Assembly (NCBI GenBank): GCA_021823365.1
Contig: JAKAOD010000267.1
Location: forward strand, 1 to 5,113
Direction of reading: 5' to 3'
DNA: 5,113 bases
Source of the DNA: Actinomycetes bacterium
GTDB lineage: Bacteria > Actinomycetota > Acidimicrobiia > Acidimicrobiales > Bog-793
In this document: piece after piece, positions 1 to 5,113 of the stretch
How positions within the stretch are numbered: position 1 is the stretch's first letter
Layout of the letters: every line of letters starts with the position of its first letter
Translations under genes and position numbers: made by a program
The notes under the pieces: generated by a model
Databases searched by the model: none
What the model was told of the DNA's origin: nothing
Seen by the model: only the letters and a program-made list of their open reading frames with translations

Positions 1-196
1 GAGAGTCGATGCTCGGCAGCTTGATGCTGACGAGGAAGAACACCGCGATCGGGGCGAGGTAGACCGCCGATGAGGGCTGCAGGCCTGCAAGCCAGGCCCG
101 GTCGCGCGAAGCGCCAGCGTCGACGCCTGGCAGACGCTCAACGCGCCCGCCGCCAGTGACGCCTGGTTCGATTTCCTTAGAGGCCGCCACGTTCAC
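1..196 (-). CDS. ABC transporter permease, N-terminal part (cut by window edge)
   Basis: Probable inner-membrane permease of the sugar importer whose binding protein lies just upstream. Only the first 65 codons are in the window; the rest runs off the left edge. Translating the minus strand from GTG 196 gives a polar, arginine- and glycine-rich N-terminal stretch of about 42 residues. A hydrophobic segment follows at about residues 44-60 (SAVYLAPIAVFFLVSIKLPS), ending in LPSIDS. This looks like the first transmembrane helix of RbsC-type (BPD_transp_2) permeases, where the helix is followed by the loop before the rest of the core. The frame is open from the binding-protein stop at 316-314, so the start is uncertain. 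GTG 196 and GTG 190 are the only good candidates near the conserved part, and neither has a strong ribosome site. The gap to the binding-protein gene is 117 bases, same strand, which fits an operon. The family call rests on one helix plus gene order. Confidence 0.68.
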   Translation of the reverse strand, partial: MNVAASKEIEPGVTGGGRVERLPGVDAGASRDRAWLAGLQPSSAVYLAPIAVFFLVSIKLPSIDS

Positions 197-313
197 GTTT
201 GCTTCACTTGCTGCGTCTGTCCTCTGCTGCAGGGCGAAGCCAGCGCCCGCCGCCCTCGGAGCGGAGAAGCGTGGGGTGGGGGAAGAGTGTGGGCTGCGCT
301 GAGAGCCGCTCGA

Positions 314-1597
314 CTAGCAGCCGTGCTGCAGGAGCGGAGAGCGCACCTGCACCGCCGGCTTGCCGCCAGAGAATAGCGTCGAGAGGTAGCTGCTCGGCAA
401 CGGGTTGCCGCCAGCCGGCTGGGCATTGCAAACGCTGTTCAGCGTCATCGAAGGCCGGTAGTACTGGCGGAAGTTGGCCTGGGTGATCGTCGGCAACGGA
501 TAGAGGACGGCATTGCCGGCCATCTTCTCACCCGCCAGAAGGTGGAGGGCGACGAGGAAAGGAACCAGCACCGCCTGACCCCCGCTCTGGGGGAAGCCGA
601 TCGACCCCGTCTTGAGGTACTGCTTCCAGTATGCGAGCCAGTAGCCGCCGCCCTCGAAGCCCGTGATGTAAGGAAGCGGCCTACCCGCTTGCTGGAACGC
701 CTCGCCTGCTGGTACTGCGCAGGTGCCGCCGTCCCATACTCCGCTTATGGTCTGCGGATGCGTGGCGAGGAACTCCGCAGTCTGGGTCTTGCCCGTCGAT
801 GCCGTCCACTGTGAGTTGATCGAGAAGATCTTGATCCCCTTCGCCTTGGCGAAGGTCGCGGTTGCGCCAGCCTGTCGTGTATCCGAGGCCGCTACACCAG
901 GAATTCCGTCGCACATCAGTATATTGCCATGGCCATGCAACTTATTGATCAGCCACTGAGCCGTGATGGCACCGGCCTCGTACTCTTCGAAGTCGACCTG
1001 GATGTCCGTGGTGCAGTCGGTGCCGGTCTCCATGCTGATCACGAGCACGTTCGCTGCGCGCGCGTTGGCGTAGGCCTGGCACACGCCGGTCGAGGGCGGC
1101 TGCATGACGAAGATCACCTGGCAGTCCTCTTGCACCATGTCGTTGATCTGGGTCGCCTGCAAGGTAGCGCTGTTGTTCGCGTCAGCGGTTGTGAGGCTTC
1201 CCTTCACGAGGCCTTTCGCCTTCAGCTGGCCGAATATCTCCTGGGCGACCTTCAGGCCCTCGACACGCCAGGAGTTTCCCTGGTACGCGCTGCTGTAGCA
1301 AAGGTGCCACGGCGCCTGCGGCGGTGTCCAGTTGGCGTAAGGGTTCGGACCGAGGCGCACCCAGTTCCAGAAGCCAGAGTAATAGCGGCGTAGCGAGGCG
1401 GGGACGTAACGGTTGAGCGCAGCCGTGTCGGCCGCGGTCGGGGTGGCGCGGGCCGGCGAGGCGATTGGCGTCGGGCTCGCGGATCCGCTGCGGGCGGTCG
1501 ATCCGGAGGCTGCACTCACGCTCTCGCCCACGAGCAGCCCTGCAAATGTAAGTGTCGCCAGGAACGTGCCCAGCATCCGGCGCTTTCTGCTCTTCAC
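314..1597 (-). CDS. Sugar-type ABC transporter substrate-binding protein (type 1 periplasmic fold)
   Basis: Exported solute-binding protein of 427 residues, probably capturing a sugar or sugar-like molecule for the permease encoded downstream. GTG 1597 was chosen because a strong ribosome site (GGAGAAGGGGG, 1616-1606) sits 8 bases upstream and because it begins a proper Sec signal: KSRKRR, a hydrophobic core at about residues 8-24 (MLGTFLATLTFAGLLVG), then a SVSA-ASG cleavage site near residue 29. A longer frame from GTG 1717 would bury this signal. A Ser/Thr/Pro/Ala-rich linker (about 30-58) leads to a two-lobed RbsB/LacI-type fold. It includes a strand ending VIFVMQPPSTG (about 161-171), the hinge region VLVISMETGTD (184-194), GNILMCDGIPG (224-234) and ISGVWDGGT (284-292). 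There is no lipobox cysteine, unlike most Gram-positive binding proteins. The mature part has eight cysteines (100, 159, 173, 195, 229, 293, 390, 427). The family is clear; the ligand is unknown. Confidence 0.92.
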   Translation of the reverse strand: MKSRKRRMLGTFLATLTFAGLLVGESVSAASGSTARSGSASPTPIASPARATPTAADTAALNRYVPASLRRYYSGFWNWVRLGPNPYANWTPPQAPWHLCYSSAYQGNSWRVEGLKVAQEIFGQLKAKGLVKGSLTTADANNSATLQATQINDMVQEDCQVIFVMQPPSTGVCQAYANARAANVLVISMETGTDCTTDIQVDFEEYEAGAITAQWLINKLHGHGNILMCDGIPGVAASDTRQAGATATFAKAKGIKIFSINSQWTASTGKTQTAEFLATHPQTISGVWDGGTCAVPAGEAFQQAGRPLPYITGFEGGGYWLAYWKQYLKTGSIGFPQSGGQAVLVPFLVALHLLAGEKMAGNAVLYPLPTITQANFRQYYRPSMTLNSVCNAQPAGGNPLPSSYLSTLFSGGKPAVQVRSPLLQHGC

Positions 1598-1605
1598 CGC
1601 CGCAT

Positions 1606-1616
1606 CCCCCTTCTCC
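1606..1616 (-). promoter_or_regulatory. Ribosome binding site deciding the binding-protein start
   Basis: The minus strand reads GGAGAAGGGGG followed by 8 bases (ATGCGGCG) and then GTG 1597. An ATG inside the spacer is out of frame and meets a TGA after two codons, so it is not the start. This site fixes the signal-peptide-containing start against the upstream in-frame GTG at 1717, which has no comparable purine-rich site. Confidence 0.7.
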
Positions 1617-1731
1617 AGGTAGTCACTCGTCTGCGGAAGTTCAAGGGCGCGGCTGCTCCTTGCTCGCCTCCGGCTTGGCACAACGCGCTTGACTGGGACC
1701 CTTGCATGCTTCCCCACGCGAGCGACCGGCC

Positions 1732-1751
1732 CAGCAGTAAACCATATGCTG
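1732..1751. promoter_or_regulatory. Possible operator: short inverted repeat over the -10 box
   Basis: CAGCA (1732-1736) and TGCTG (1747-1751) form perfect 5-base arms around a 10-base centre that contains the -10 box of the transporter promoter. A dimeric repressor bound here would block that promoter. Arms this short can occur by chance, and no regulator gene is visible in the window. Confidence 0.25.
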
Positions 1752-1769
1752 TGGCAAATATAATGTCAA
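1741..1769 (-). promoter_or_regulatory. Near-consensus sigma-70-type promoter for the transporter operon
   Basis: On the minus strand the -35 box is a perfect TTGACA (1769-1764). It is followed by exactly 17 bases and a TATGGT -10 box (1746-1741, four of six consensus bases). It lies in a short AT-rich patch in otherwise very GC-rich sequence. Transcription would start near 1734, giving a leader of about 137 bases before GTG 1597. Start position and strength are inferred. Confidence 0.72.
1759..1764 (+). promoter_or_regulatory. Perfect TATAAT on the plus strand, possible divergent -10 box
   Basis: The plus strand reads TATAAT at 1759-1764, overlapping the -35 box of the opposing promoter. 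Initiation would be near 1771, about 90 bases before the first rightward ORF at 1861. The bases where a -35 box should be (around 1736-1741, AGTAAA) match consensus poorly, so this would be weak or activator-dependent. It may also be a by-product of the TTGACATTATA sequence on the other strand. No better plus-strand promoter was seen in the spacer. Confidence 0.33.
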
Positions 1770-1800
1770 GGGGTTACGTCTGTGGGAGCTCGCGGCGAGG

Positions 1801-1815
1801 CGCCCGCGGCGGGCG
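1801..1815 (+). other. GC-rich hairpin in the leader of the rightward genes
   Basis: CGCCCG (1801-1806) pairs with CGGGCG (1810-1815) around a CGG triloop. The stem has six G-C pairs, lies about 45 bases before GTG 1861, and has no T-run after it. It could affect translation or transcript stability, but in sequence this GC-rich it may mean nothing. The rest of the 1598-1860 divergent spacer shows no RNA gene or recognised riboswitch. Confidence 0.25.
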
Positions 1816-1860
1816 GATCGGCGTTCGTCAACCGACCAGGACAAGGGGGATCTGAGCGGC

Positions 1861-2145
1861 GTGTCGGCACCCCTTTCCGAGGACCTCAAGGTCGGCCAGC
1901 GCTATGAGGTCGCACCTCGTGTGACGAACGCGAAGCGGCCCGCGGGCGCTCACCGTGCGGTCGCCGCGGATACATTTCCTCGAATCGGTGATGCGCTGAC
2001 GCCGTCGACGAGGGTTCTCGCGCTGCGACAGGACAGGCGCCGAGCGGACTGGTCCGCGCGAGGCTTCGTGCTGCCCGGCGTGACGATGGTGGGTCGAGGC
2101 GGCCGCGTCGTGCTCGACCATGCCCGGGCCACCGTGCGCCCGTGA
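1861..2145 (+). CDS. Small ORF resembling a shortened MaoC/hotdog hydratase
   Basis: A 94-residue ORF that looks like a MaoC-family (hotdog-fold) enoyl-CoA hydratase with its middle missing. The N-terminus, EDLKVGQRYEVAPRVT (about residues 7-22), matches the usual opening of these proteins. The second half, IGDALTPSTRVLALRQDRR and then GGRVVLDHARATV (about 79-91), resembles the C-terminal GDT...EVL.LR and NQRGEVVL strands. The region between, which normally carries the catalytic Asp-His loop (a GD.NPLH-type motif), is not recognisable. Full MaoC proteins have about 150 residues or more. The start is GTG 1861, with AAGGGGGA (1843-1850) upstream at a long spacing of 10 bases. The stop TGA (2143-2145) overlaps a GTG at 2142 that is in frame with the RraA-like gene, so the two may be translationally coupled. 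It is likely a catalytically dead remnant; a short divergent protein or a chance ORF remains possible. The family call is from memory of motifs only. Confidence 0.45.
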   Translation: MSAPLSEDLKVGQRYEVAPRVTNAKRPAGAHRAVAADTFPRIGDALTPSTRVLALRQDRRRADWSARGFVLPGVTMVGRGGRVVLDHARATVRP

Positions 2146-2177
2146 GTCGGAACGCGGAGAGCGGTCGTGAGGACGGC

Positions 2178-2957
2178 ATGACATCAGATCGGGAGTCCGT
2201 TGCGGAGACGCGGTCTCGCTTGGTCGGCCTCATCGATCCCGACGATGTTCGCACCTTTGAGGTCTCGCGCCCTCCGGCCGCCCTCGTCGAGCGATACCTG
2301 CGACTCGCCGACCTCACCCCGACGCTGTCCGACGCCCTTGACGAACTCGGCATCGGAGGTGCCGTCGCCGGCCACATCCTGGCACCGATCGGTCCCGACC
2401 AGGGGCGCGTCTGCGGTCCTGCTGTCACCATCCGCTACGCGCTGGCTGGCGGCACGCCGGGCGATCACCGCGCTCGCGGCGAGCGCGCGAGACTCGCTGA
2501 CCGGGATCTCTACCAGATCGGCCGGCGCGGAGACGTAGCGGTGTTCGATTGCGGAGGCTTCACCGGCGCATCTGTGCTCGGCGGTCTCTCCGCCTCCTGG
2601 GCGCGCCGCGTCGGCATCGCTGCGTGCGTGGTCGACGGATCCGTCCGCGACGTCGCCCACGTTCGTCGCCTTGGGCAGCCAGTCTGGAGCCGCGGGCGGA
2701 CTCCCGTGACCGGCCGGCACAGGTTGGAGGCGGTCGAGATAAACGGTGCCGTCGAGCTCGCCGGAGTCCAGGTACGGCCAGGTGACCTTGTGGCGGGCGA
2801 CGAGACCGGCGTGTGCGTCATCCCGGCCACGCACGCCGCAGAGGTGCTGGAGCTGGCGGAGCGCGCTGACGCCGGCGAGTCTCGTGTCGAGCAGATGGTG
2901 CTCGACGGCGAGCCACTCGAGGCGCTGGCGGCCGTGCGACCTCTCGAGACGTGGTAG
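2178..2957 (+). CDS. RraA-family protein (HMG aldolase / oxaloacetate decarboxylase-like)
   Basis: Complete 259-residue protein of the RraA/HMG-aldolase superfamily, often misannotated as dimethylmenaquinone methyltransferase. Members are metal-dependent class II aldolases or decarboxylases of 4-hydroxy-2-oxo acids and oxaloacetate; others regulate RNase E. Visible landmarks are CGPAVTIRY (79-87), GDVAVFDCGGFTGASVLGG (118-136), CVVDGSVRD (150-158, with the family Arg-Asp pair at 157-158), PVWSRGRTPV (168-177) and VRPGDLVAGDETGVCVIP (199-216). The Arg-Asp pair and the GG/LGG loops needed for metal and substrate binding are kept, which favours an enzyme. An N-terminal extension of about 40 residues precedes the usual core (LSDALDELG, 50-58). 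ATG 2178 follows GAGGA (2169-2173) at a short 4-base spacing. GTG 2142, overlapping the previous stop, would add 12 residues. Its pairing with a dehydrogenase and a sugar-type importer points to catabolism of a sugar acid or related oxo-acid. The substrate is unknown. Confidence 0.9.
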   Translation: MTSDRESVAETRSRLVGLIDPDDVRTFEVSRPPAALVERYLRLADLTPTLSDALDELGIGGAVAGHILAPIGPDQGRVCGPAVTIRYALAGGTPGDHRARGERARLADRDLYQIGRRGDVAVFDCGGFTGASVLGGLSASWARRVGIAACVVDGSVRDVAHVRRLGQPVWSRGRTPVTGRHRLEAVEINGAVELAGVQVRPGDLVAGDETGVCVIPATHAAEVLELAERADAGESRVEQMVLDGEPLEALAAVRPLETW

Positions 2958-2981
2958 CGCCGCGCCGGTCCGTCGCCGGTA

Positions 2982-2997
2982 CGCCTCGATCGAGGCG
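2982..2997. repeat. Perfect 16-base palindrome between the RraA-like and SDR genes
   Basis: CGCCTCGATCGAGGCG is its own reverse complement, with no interrupting bases. It lies 25 bases after the RraA-like stop and 73 bases before the SDR start. A gapless palindrome suits a dimeric DNA-binding protein better than an RNA hairpin, although the transcript could fold with a smaller stem (CGCCTC/GAGGCG around GATC). No promoter boxes were recognised next to it. It may be chance in GC-rich DNA. Confidence 0.3.
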
Positions 2998-3069
2998 GAC
3001 GGGCGCGAGGTGTGCGCCGACGTGGCCGCCACGCTCGACGCCGACCTCCTCGGCTCGACGAGCGTGGCG

Positions 3070-3888
3070 ATGAGGCTCGATGGTCGTACGGCACTCGTCA
3101 CCGGAGCCTCTCGTGGCATCGGTGCAGCGACTGCCACCGCCCTGTCGCGTGCGGGGGCTCGAGTTGCGCTCGTCGCCCGGGACCGGCGCGCGCTCGAGGC
3201 GCTGGCGGTCGAGCTCGGTGGCGACCACGTGCCGATCACCGCCGACCTTGCCGACGCCGAGGCTCCAGCTCGGGTGGCCATGGAAGCCAGCGACGCGCTC
3301 GGCGGGGTCGACATCCTCATCAACAACGCCGGTCAGGCGGTGCGCCAGCCAACAGTCGAGACGACCGCTGACGTGATCGACCGGCTGCTCGCGCTCAACG
3401 TGCGCGCCCCGCTGTTGCTCGTCGCTTCCCTCGTGCCGATCATGGCGAGGCGTGCTGGTGGATCCATCGTCATGCTCTCGTCCATCTCGGGCCTCACCGG
3501 GACGCCGAATCGAGCTGCCTACGCCGCCTCAAAGGGGGCGGTGGGCGCCGCCACACGCTCTCTTGCCGCCGAGCTTGGGCCGCTCGGCATCCGGGTGAAC
3601 GCCGTGGCTCCAGGAGTCGTCGACACCGACCTCTGGACGCGCAATAAGCAGGTCCCCGGCGTCGTCGAGAGCGTCACGGCCCAGACGCCCCTCCGCCGTT
3701 GGGGACTGGCGGACGACATCGCCGACGTCATCCTCTTTCTCGCCTCTGACACTGCCCGCTTCGTGACGGGCGAGATCATCTCTGTCGACGGAGGGATGGC
3801 GCACTTCGTCGATCTCTACGCCGGACCACCGACATGCCAAGGAGCGGCTCCGCTGCTCAACCGCCGGCGAGCCGGCACGACAGACTAA
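3070..3888 (+). CDS. Short-chain dehydrogenase/reductase (classical SDR, probably NADP-type)
   Basis: Complete 272-residue classical SDR oxidoreductase, cytosolic by sequence. It has the dinucleotide motif TGASRGIG (11-18), the NNAG motif (85-88), Asn110, catalytic Ser138 (SSISG), Tyr151 and Lys155 (YAASK), and the PGVVDTDL loop (181-188). Arg15 and Arg37 (ARDRR, after the second strand) favour NADP(H) over NAD(H), by family rules. The body is about 245 residues, as usual, but about 30 residues follow the conserved SVDGG (238-242); the last 20 are low-complexity and Pro/Arg-rich. ATG 3070 was chosen because MRLDGRTALVTGAS is the normal SDR opening. The ribosome site is weak, and GTG 3064 or GTG 3010 in the same open frame are alternatives. 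It lies 112 bases after the RraA-like gene on the same strand. It probably oxidises or reduces a hydroxy/oxo group in the same pathway. FabG-like family members act on many substrates, so the substrate cannot be assigned. Confidence 0.93.
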   Translation: MRLDGRTALVTGASRGIGAATATALSRAGARVALVARDRRALEALAVELGGDHVPITADLADAEAPARVAMEASDALGGVDILINNAGQAVRQPTVETTADVIDRLLALNVRAPLLLVASLVPIMARRAGGSIVMLSSISGLTGTPNRAAYAASKGAVGAATRSLAAELGPLGIRVNAVAPGVVDTDLWTRNKQVPGVVESVTAQTPLRRWGLADDIADVILFLASDTARFVTGEIISVDGGMAHFVDLYAGPPTCQGAAPLLNRRRAGTTD

Positions 3889-3920
3889 GGCCCACACAGT
3901 CGATCACCGGCGGCGGCGAC

Positions 3921-3934
3921 CGTTGCGAGCAACG
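3921..3934 (+). terminator. Weak hairpin after the SDR gene
   Basis: CGTTG/CAACG arms around a CGAG loop lie 33 bases after the SDR stop. There is no T-run, and the stem is only five pairs. A second inverted repeat, GCCGGG-TCA-CCCGGC (3963-3977), follows nearby but may simply reflect the methyltransferase codons. Either could end or stabilise the rightward transcript in a high-GC organism that uses tail-less terminators. The evidence is slight. Confidence 0.2.
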
Positions 3935-4044
3935 AGAGATGCTCGAAGGCGCTCGAGGAGCAGCCGGGTCACCCGGCCGGTCCCACAACCGGTGCCGACG
4001 ACTACCTCATCGCCGTCGAGTACGAGGTGCGACAGCAGAGCGCG

Positions 4045-4065
4045 ACCCCACCGCTCATGTGGGGT
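4045..4065 (-). terminator. Stem-loop just after the asparaginase stop
   Basis: ACCCCAC (4045-4051) and GTGGGGT (4059-4065) form a perfect 7-base stem with a 7-base loop. It begins 10 bases beyond the asparaginase stop on the minus strand. No T-run follows in either direction, and the arms lie inside the methyltransferase stub (ATPHERWG codons). A factor-independent terminator is therefore possible but not shown. Confidence 0.27.
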
Positions 4066-4075
4066 GGCGACACGG

Positions 4076-5113
4076 TCACAGATCACGGCATCCGAGCCCA
4101 CGCGACTGGACAATGGCAGTCCGTTGTTGGCCCAGCTCATCGCCCTCCGTCTCGTTCGACAGCCCGTCCCCACCTTGGCGGGCGAACTCGACCGCGATGT
4201 CGTATCGATCGGCTCCGCCCGCCAGCAGAAGCGACAGCAGCACACGGGCTTTCGGCCCATCGAGGAGACCGGAGCTGATGACGCCCCGCCCGAGCAGCGC
4301 GGTCTCCGAACCGGCGAAGCCGGAGTACGTCGACCGCAACGGCTGGCCCGCGCCGGCACGGGAGCTGAGGACGACAGGCATTGAGTCGAGTAGACGAACG
4401 AATGCTGGTGACTCGGCAACCTGGCGGGTAACGTGGCCGCCCCCGAAGCCCTCGATGACGAGCCCTCGGTAACCAGCGTCGAGAACATGCCGGCACCATC
4501 GGCCGTCGTCTCCGATCGCCATGGTGCACAGTGCCACCGGGGCATCGGCCACCGAGTGTGGAACGGAGTCGAGAGTGCGCCGTGGTGGGCGGAGCACCAC
4601 CTTCGCGTCACCCTCGACGACGTAGCCGATCGGGCCGAGCGTCGGGGAGGCGAAGCTTGAGAGGTTGCTCGTGTGGTGCTTGCGCACGAACCTCGCGGAG
4701 TGGATTTCATCGTTGAGGACGACGAGCACGCCAAGCCCGGTGGCGCCGGCGGCGGTCGCCGTCGCCGCCGCTGCCAGAAGGTTCGCCGGCCCGTCGGGGC
4801 TCGCAAGCGAGGAGTTCCGCATCGCGCCCGTGACGACGACCGGAACCTCGTAGCGCCAGAGCAGGTCGAGCGCGAAGGCCACCTCTTCGAGGGTGTCGGT
4901 TCCGTGGGTCACGACGACGCCAGAGAGATCCGGAGTCGACTTGAGGTGCCGCGCCATCGTGCGCAGCATCGTCAGCACGTCGTCGAGGGTCACGTCCGGC
5001 GAGGCGAGCACAAAGGGCGTCATGGTCTCGACCTCGGCGAGTTCCTCGAGCTGGGGGACGCCCGCCACGAGGCTCGTTGCATCAAGCGTCGGCCTTGCCG
5101 CCTCCGCTCCTGC
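4076..5113 (-). CDS. L-asparaginase-family amidohydrolase, N-terminus beyond the window
   Basis: Hydrolyses L-asparagine (some relatives also glutamine) to the acid and ammonia. 345 residues are visible. The frame is open to the right edge, and the GTG at 5068 is an internal Val, not the start: upstream codons read AGAEAARPTLDATSLVAGVP, normal for the family. The missing part, perhaps 15-25 residues, should hold the TGGTI motif with the first catalytic Thr. Visible active-site parts are GVVVTHGTDTLEE (about 65-77, with the second Thr-Asp pair at 72-73), VVVTGAMRNSSLASPDGPANL (substrate-loop region) and the conserved Lys at about 145 (RFVRKHHTSNLSSF), followed by GPIGYVVEG. The C-terminal small domain keeps VIEGFGGGHV and GVISSGLLDGPKARVLLSLLLAGG. 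About 35 residues follow the usual end (after EFARQGG), an unusual tail. It converges with the SDR gene. Whether it is cytosolic or exported cannot be told without the N-terminus. Confidence 0.92.
   Translation of the reverse strand, partial: AGAEAARPTLDATSLVAGVPQLEELAEVETMTPFVLASPDVTLDDVLTMLRTMARHLKSTPDLSGVVVTHGTDTLEEVAFALDLLWRYEVPVVVTGAMRNSSLASPDGPANLLAAAATATAAGATGLGVLVVLNDEIHSARFVRKHHTSNLSSFASPTLGPIGYVVEGDAKVVLRPPRRTLDSVPHSVADAPVALCTMAIGDDGRWCRHVLDAGYRGLVIEGFGGGHVTRQVAESPAFVRLLDSMPVVLSSRAGAGQPLRSTYSGFAGSETALLGRGVISSGLLDGPKARVLLSLLLAGGADRYDIAVEFARQGGDGLSNETEGDELGQQRTAIVQSRGLGCRDL

Larger units (their letters stand above)
3904..4101 (-). pseudogene. N-terminal stub of a class I SAM-dependent methyltransferase
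   Basis: The minus strand reads 65 codons from GTG 4101 that match the start of Methyltransf_11/25-type enzymes. VGSDAVICDRVATPHERWGR (1-20) is followed by a linker (ALLSHLVLDGDE) and SAM-binding motif I, VVVGTGCGTGRVTRLLLERL (33-52). In intact relatives a strand ending in an acidic residue (GRVVALD-like) and about 180 further residues come next. Here the frame turns into an unrelated Arg-rich tail (RASLVARNGRRRR) and stops at 3904. I found no continuation in the other two frames, and leftward lies the oppositely oriented SDR gene. Motif I also lacks the usual Asp-Ala before GCG (Gly-Thr instead), and a commonly aromatic position holds Cys8, suggesting decay. The first 26 bases overlap the asparaginase end, the layout expected if both were once in one operon. 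An ATG at 4140 in frame, after GGAGGG, is an alternative start. Its own product cannot methylate. Confidence 0.6.

Noticed and set aside
197..313. Possible small gene or terminator between binding protein and permease
   Set aside because: Frames are open but low-complexity, with no ribosome site and no convincing stem followed by T residues. It is best read as an ordinary operon spacer or permease leader.
929..1393. Plus-strand ORF of 154 codons
   Set aside because: It is antisense to the binding-protein gene, whose fold and signal peptide are clear; no motif is seen in this reading.
1598..1717. Starting the binding protein at GTG 1717
   Set aside because: This would put 40 Arg-rich residues before a complete Sec signal peptide and has no good ribosome site, whereas GTG 1597 has a strong one.
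2184..3326. Long minus-strand ORF of 380 codons
   Set aside because: It lies opposite the RraA-like and SDR genes, which have complete family motifs. The reading is low-complexity Arg/Ser/Ala-rich with no recognisable domain, as expected for an antisense frame in GC-rich DNA.
3834..4472. Plus-strand ORF of 212 codons starting inside the SDR end
   Set aside because: It has no ribosome site, no recognisable domain and an Arg/Ser/Pro-rich composition, and it is antisense to the asparaginase.
4730..4785. GCC/GGC-rich repeat-like tract
   Set aside because: It codes for an Ala-rich helix of the asparaginase (AAAATATAAG) and is explained by codon use, not by a repeat element.
3904..4806. A 300-codon minus-strand ORF as one gene
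   Set aside because: Most of it is the asparaginase gene read in another frame. Only its last 65 codons or so (4101-3904) resemble a real family, and these are reported as the methyltransferase stub.

Overview
This is a GC-rich window with GTG starts and arginine- and alanine-rich proteins. It fits a high-GC actinomycete-like bacterium. The style of the binding protein recalls soil Actinomycetota such as Thermoleophilia, but that is a guess from memory and not a placement. No rRNA, tRNA, CRISPR array, transposase or phage gene was recognised.

Layout. On the left, reading leftwards, are a sugar-type ABC transporter substrate-binding protein (314-1597) and the first 65 codons of what looks like its membrane permease (1-196, cut by the window edge). 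They are served by a near-consensus sigma-70-type promoter at 1741-1769, in the only AT-rich patch of the window. Reading rightwards from the same divergent spacer are a small ORF resembling a shrunken MaoC/hotdog hydratase (1861-2145), a complete RraA-family aldolase/decarboxylase-like protein (2178-2957) and a complete short-chain dehydrogenase/reductase (3070-3888). On the right, converging on this set, is an L-asparaginase-family amidohydrolase whose N-terminus lies beyond the window edge (4076-5113). A decayed N-terminal stub of a class I SAM methyltransferase (3904-4101) overlaps its end.

How the parts may work together. The divergent arrangement of a sugar-type importer with an RraA-like lyase and an NADP-type dehydrogenase fits an uptake-and-breakdown cassette for a sugar, sugar acid or related oxo/hydroxy acid. 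The substrate cannot be read from the sequence. The asparaginase appears unrelated to this cassette. The truncated hydratase-like ORF, the methyltransferase stub and the C-terminal tails on the dehydrogenase and asparaginase suggest that both edges of the RraA-SDR cassette have been remodelled. I see no clearly new molecular system. The most interesting points are the two gene remnants, the cysteine-rich non-lipoprotein binding protein and the compact divergent promoter region.
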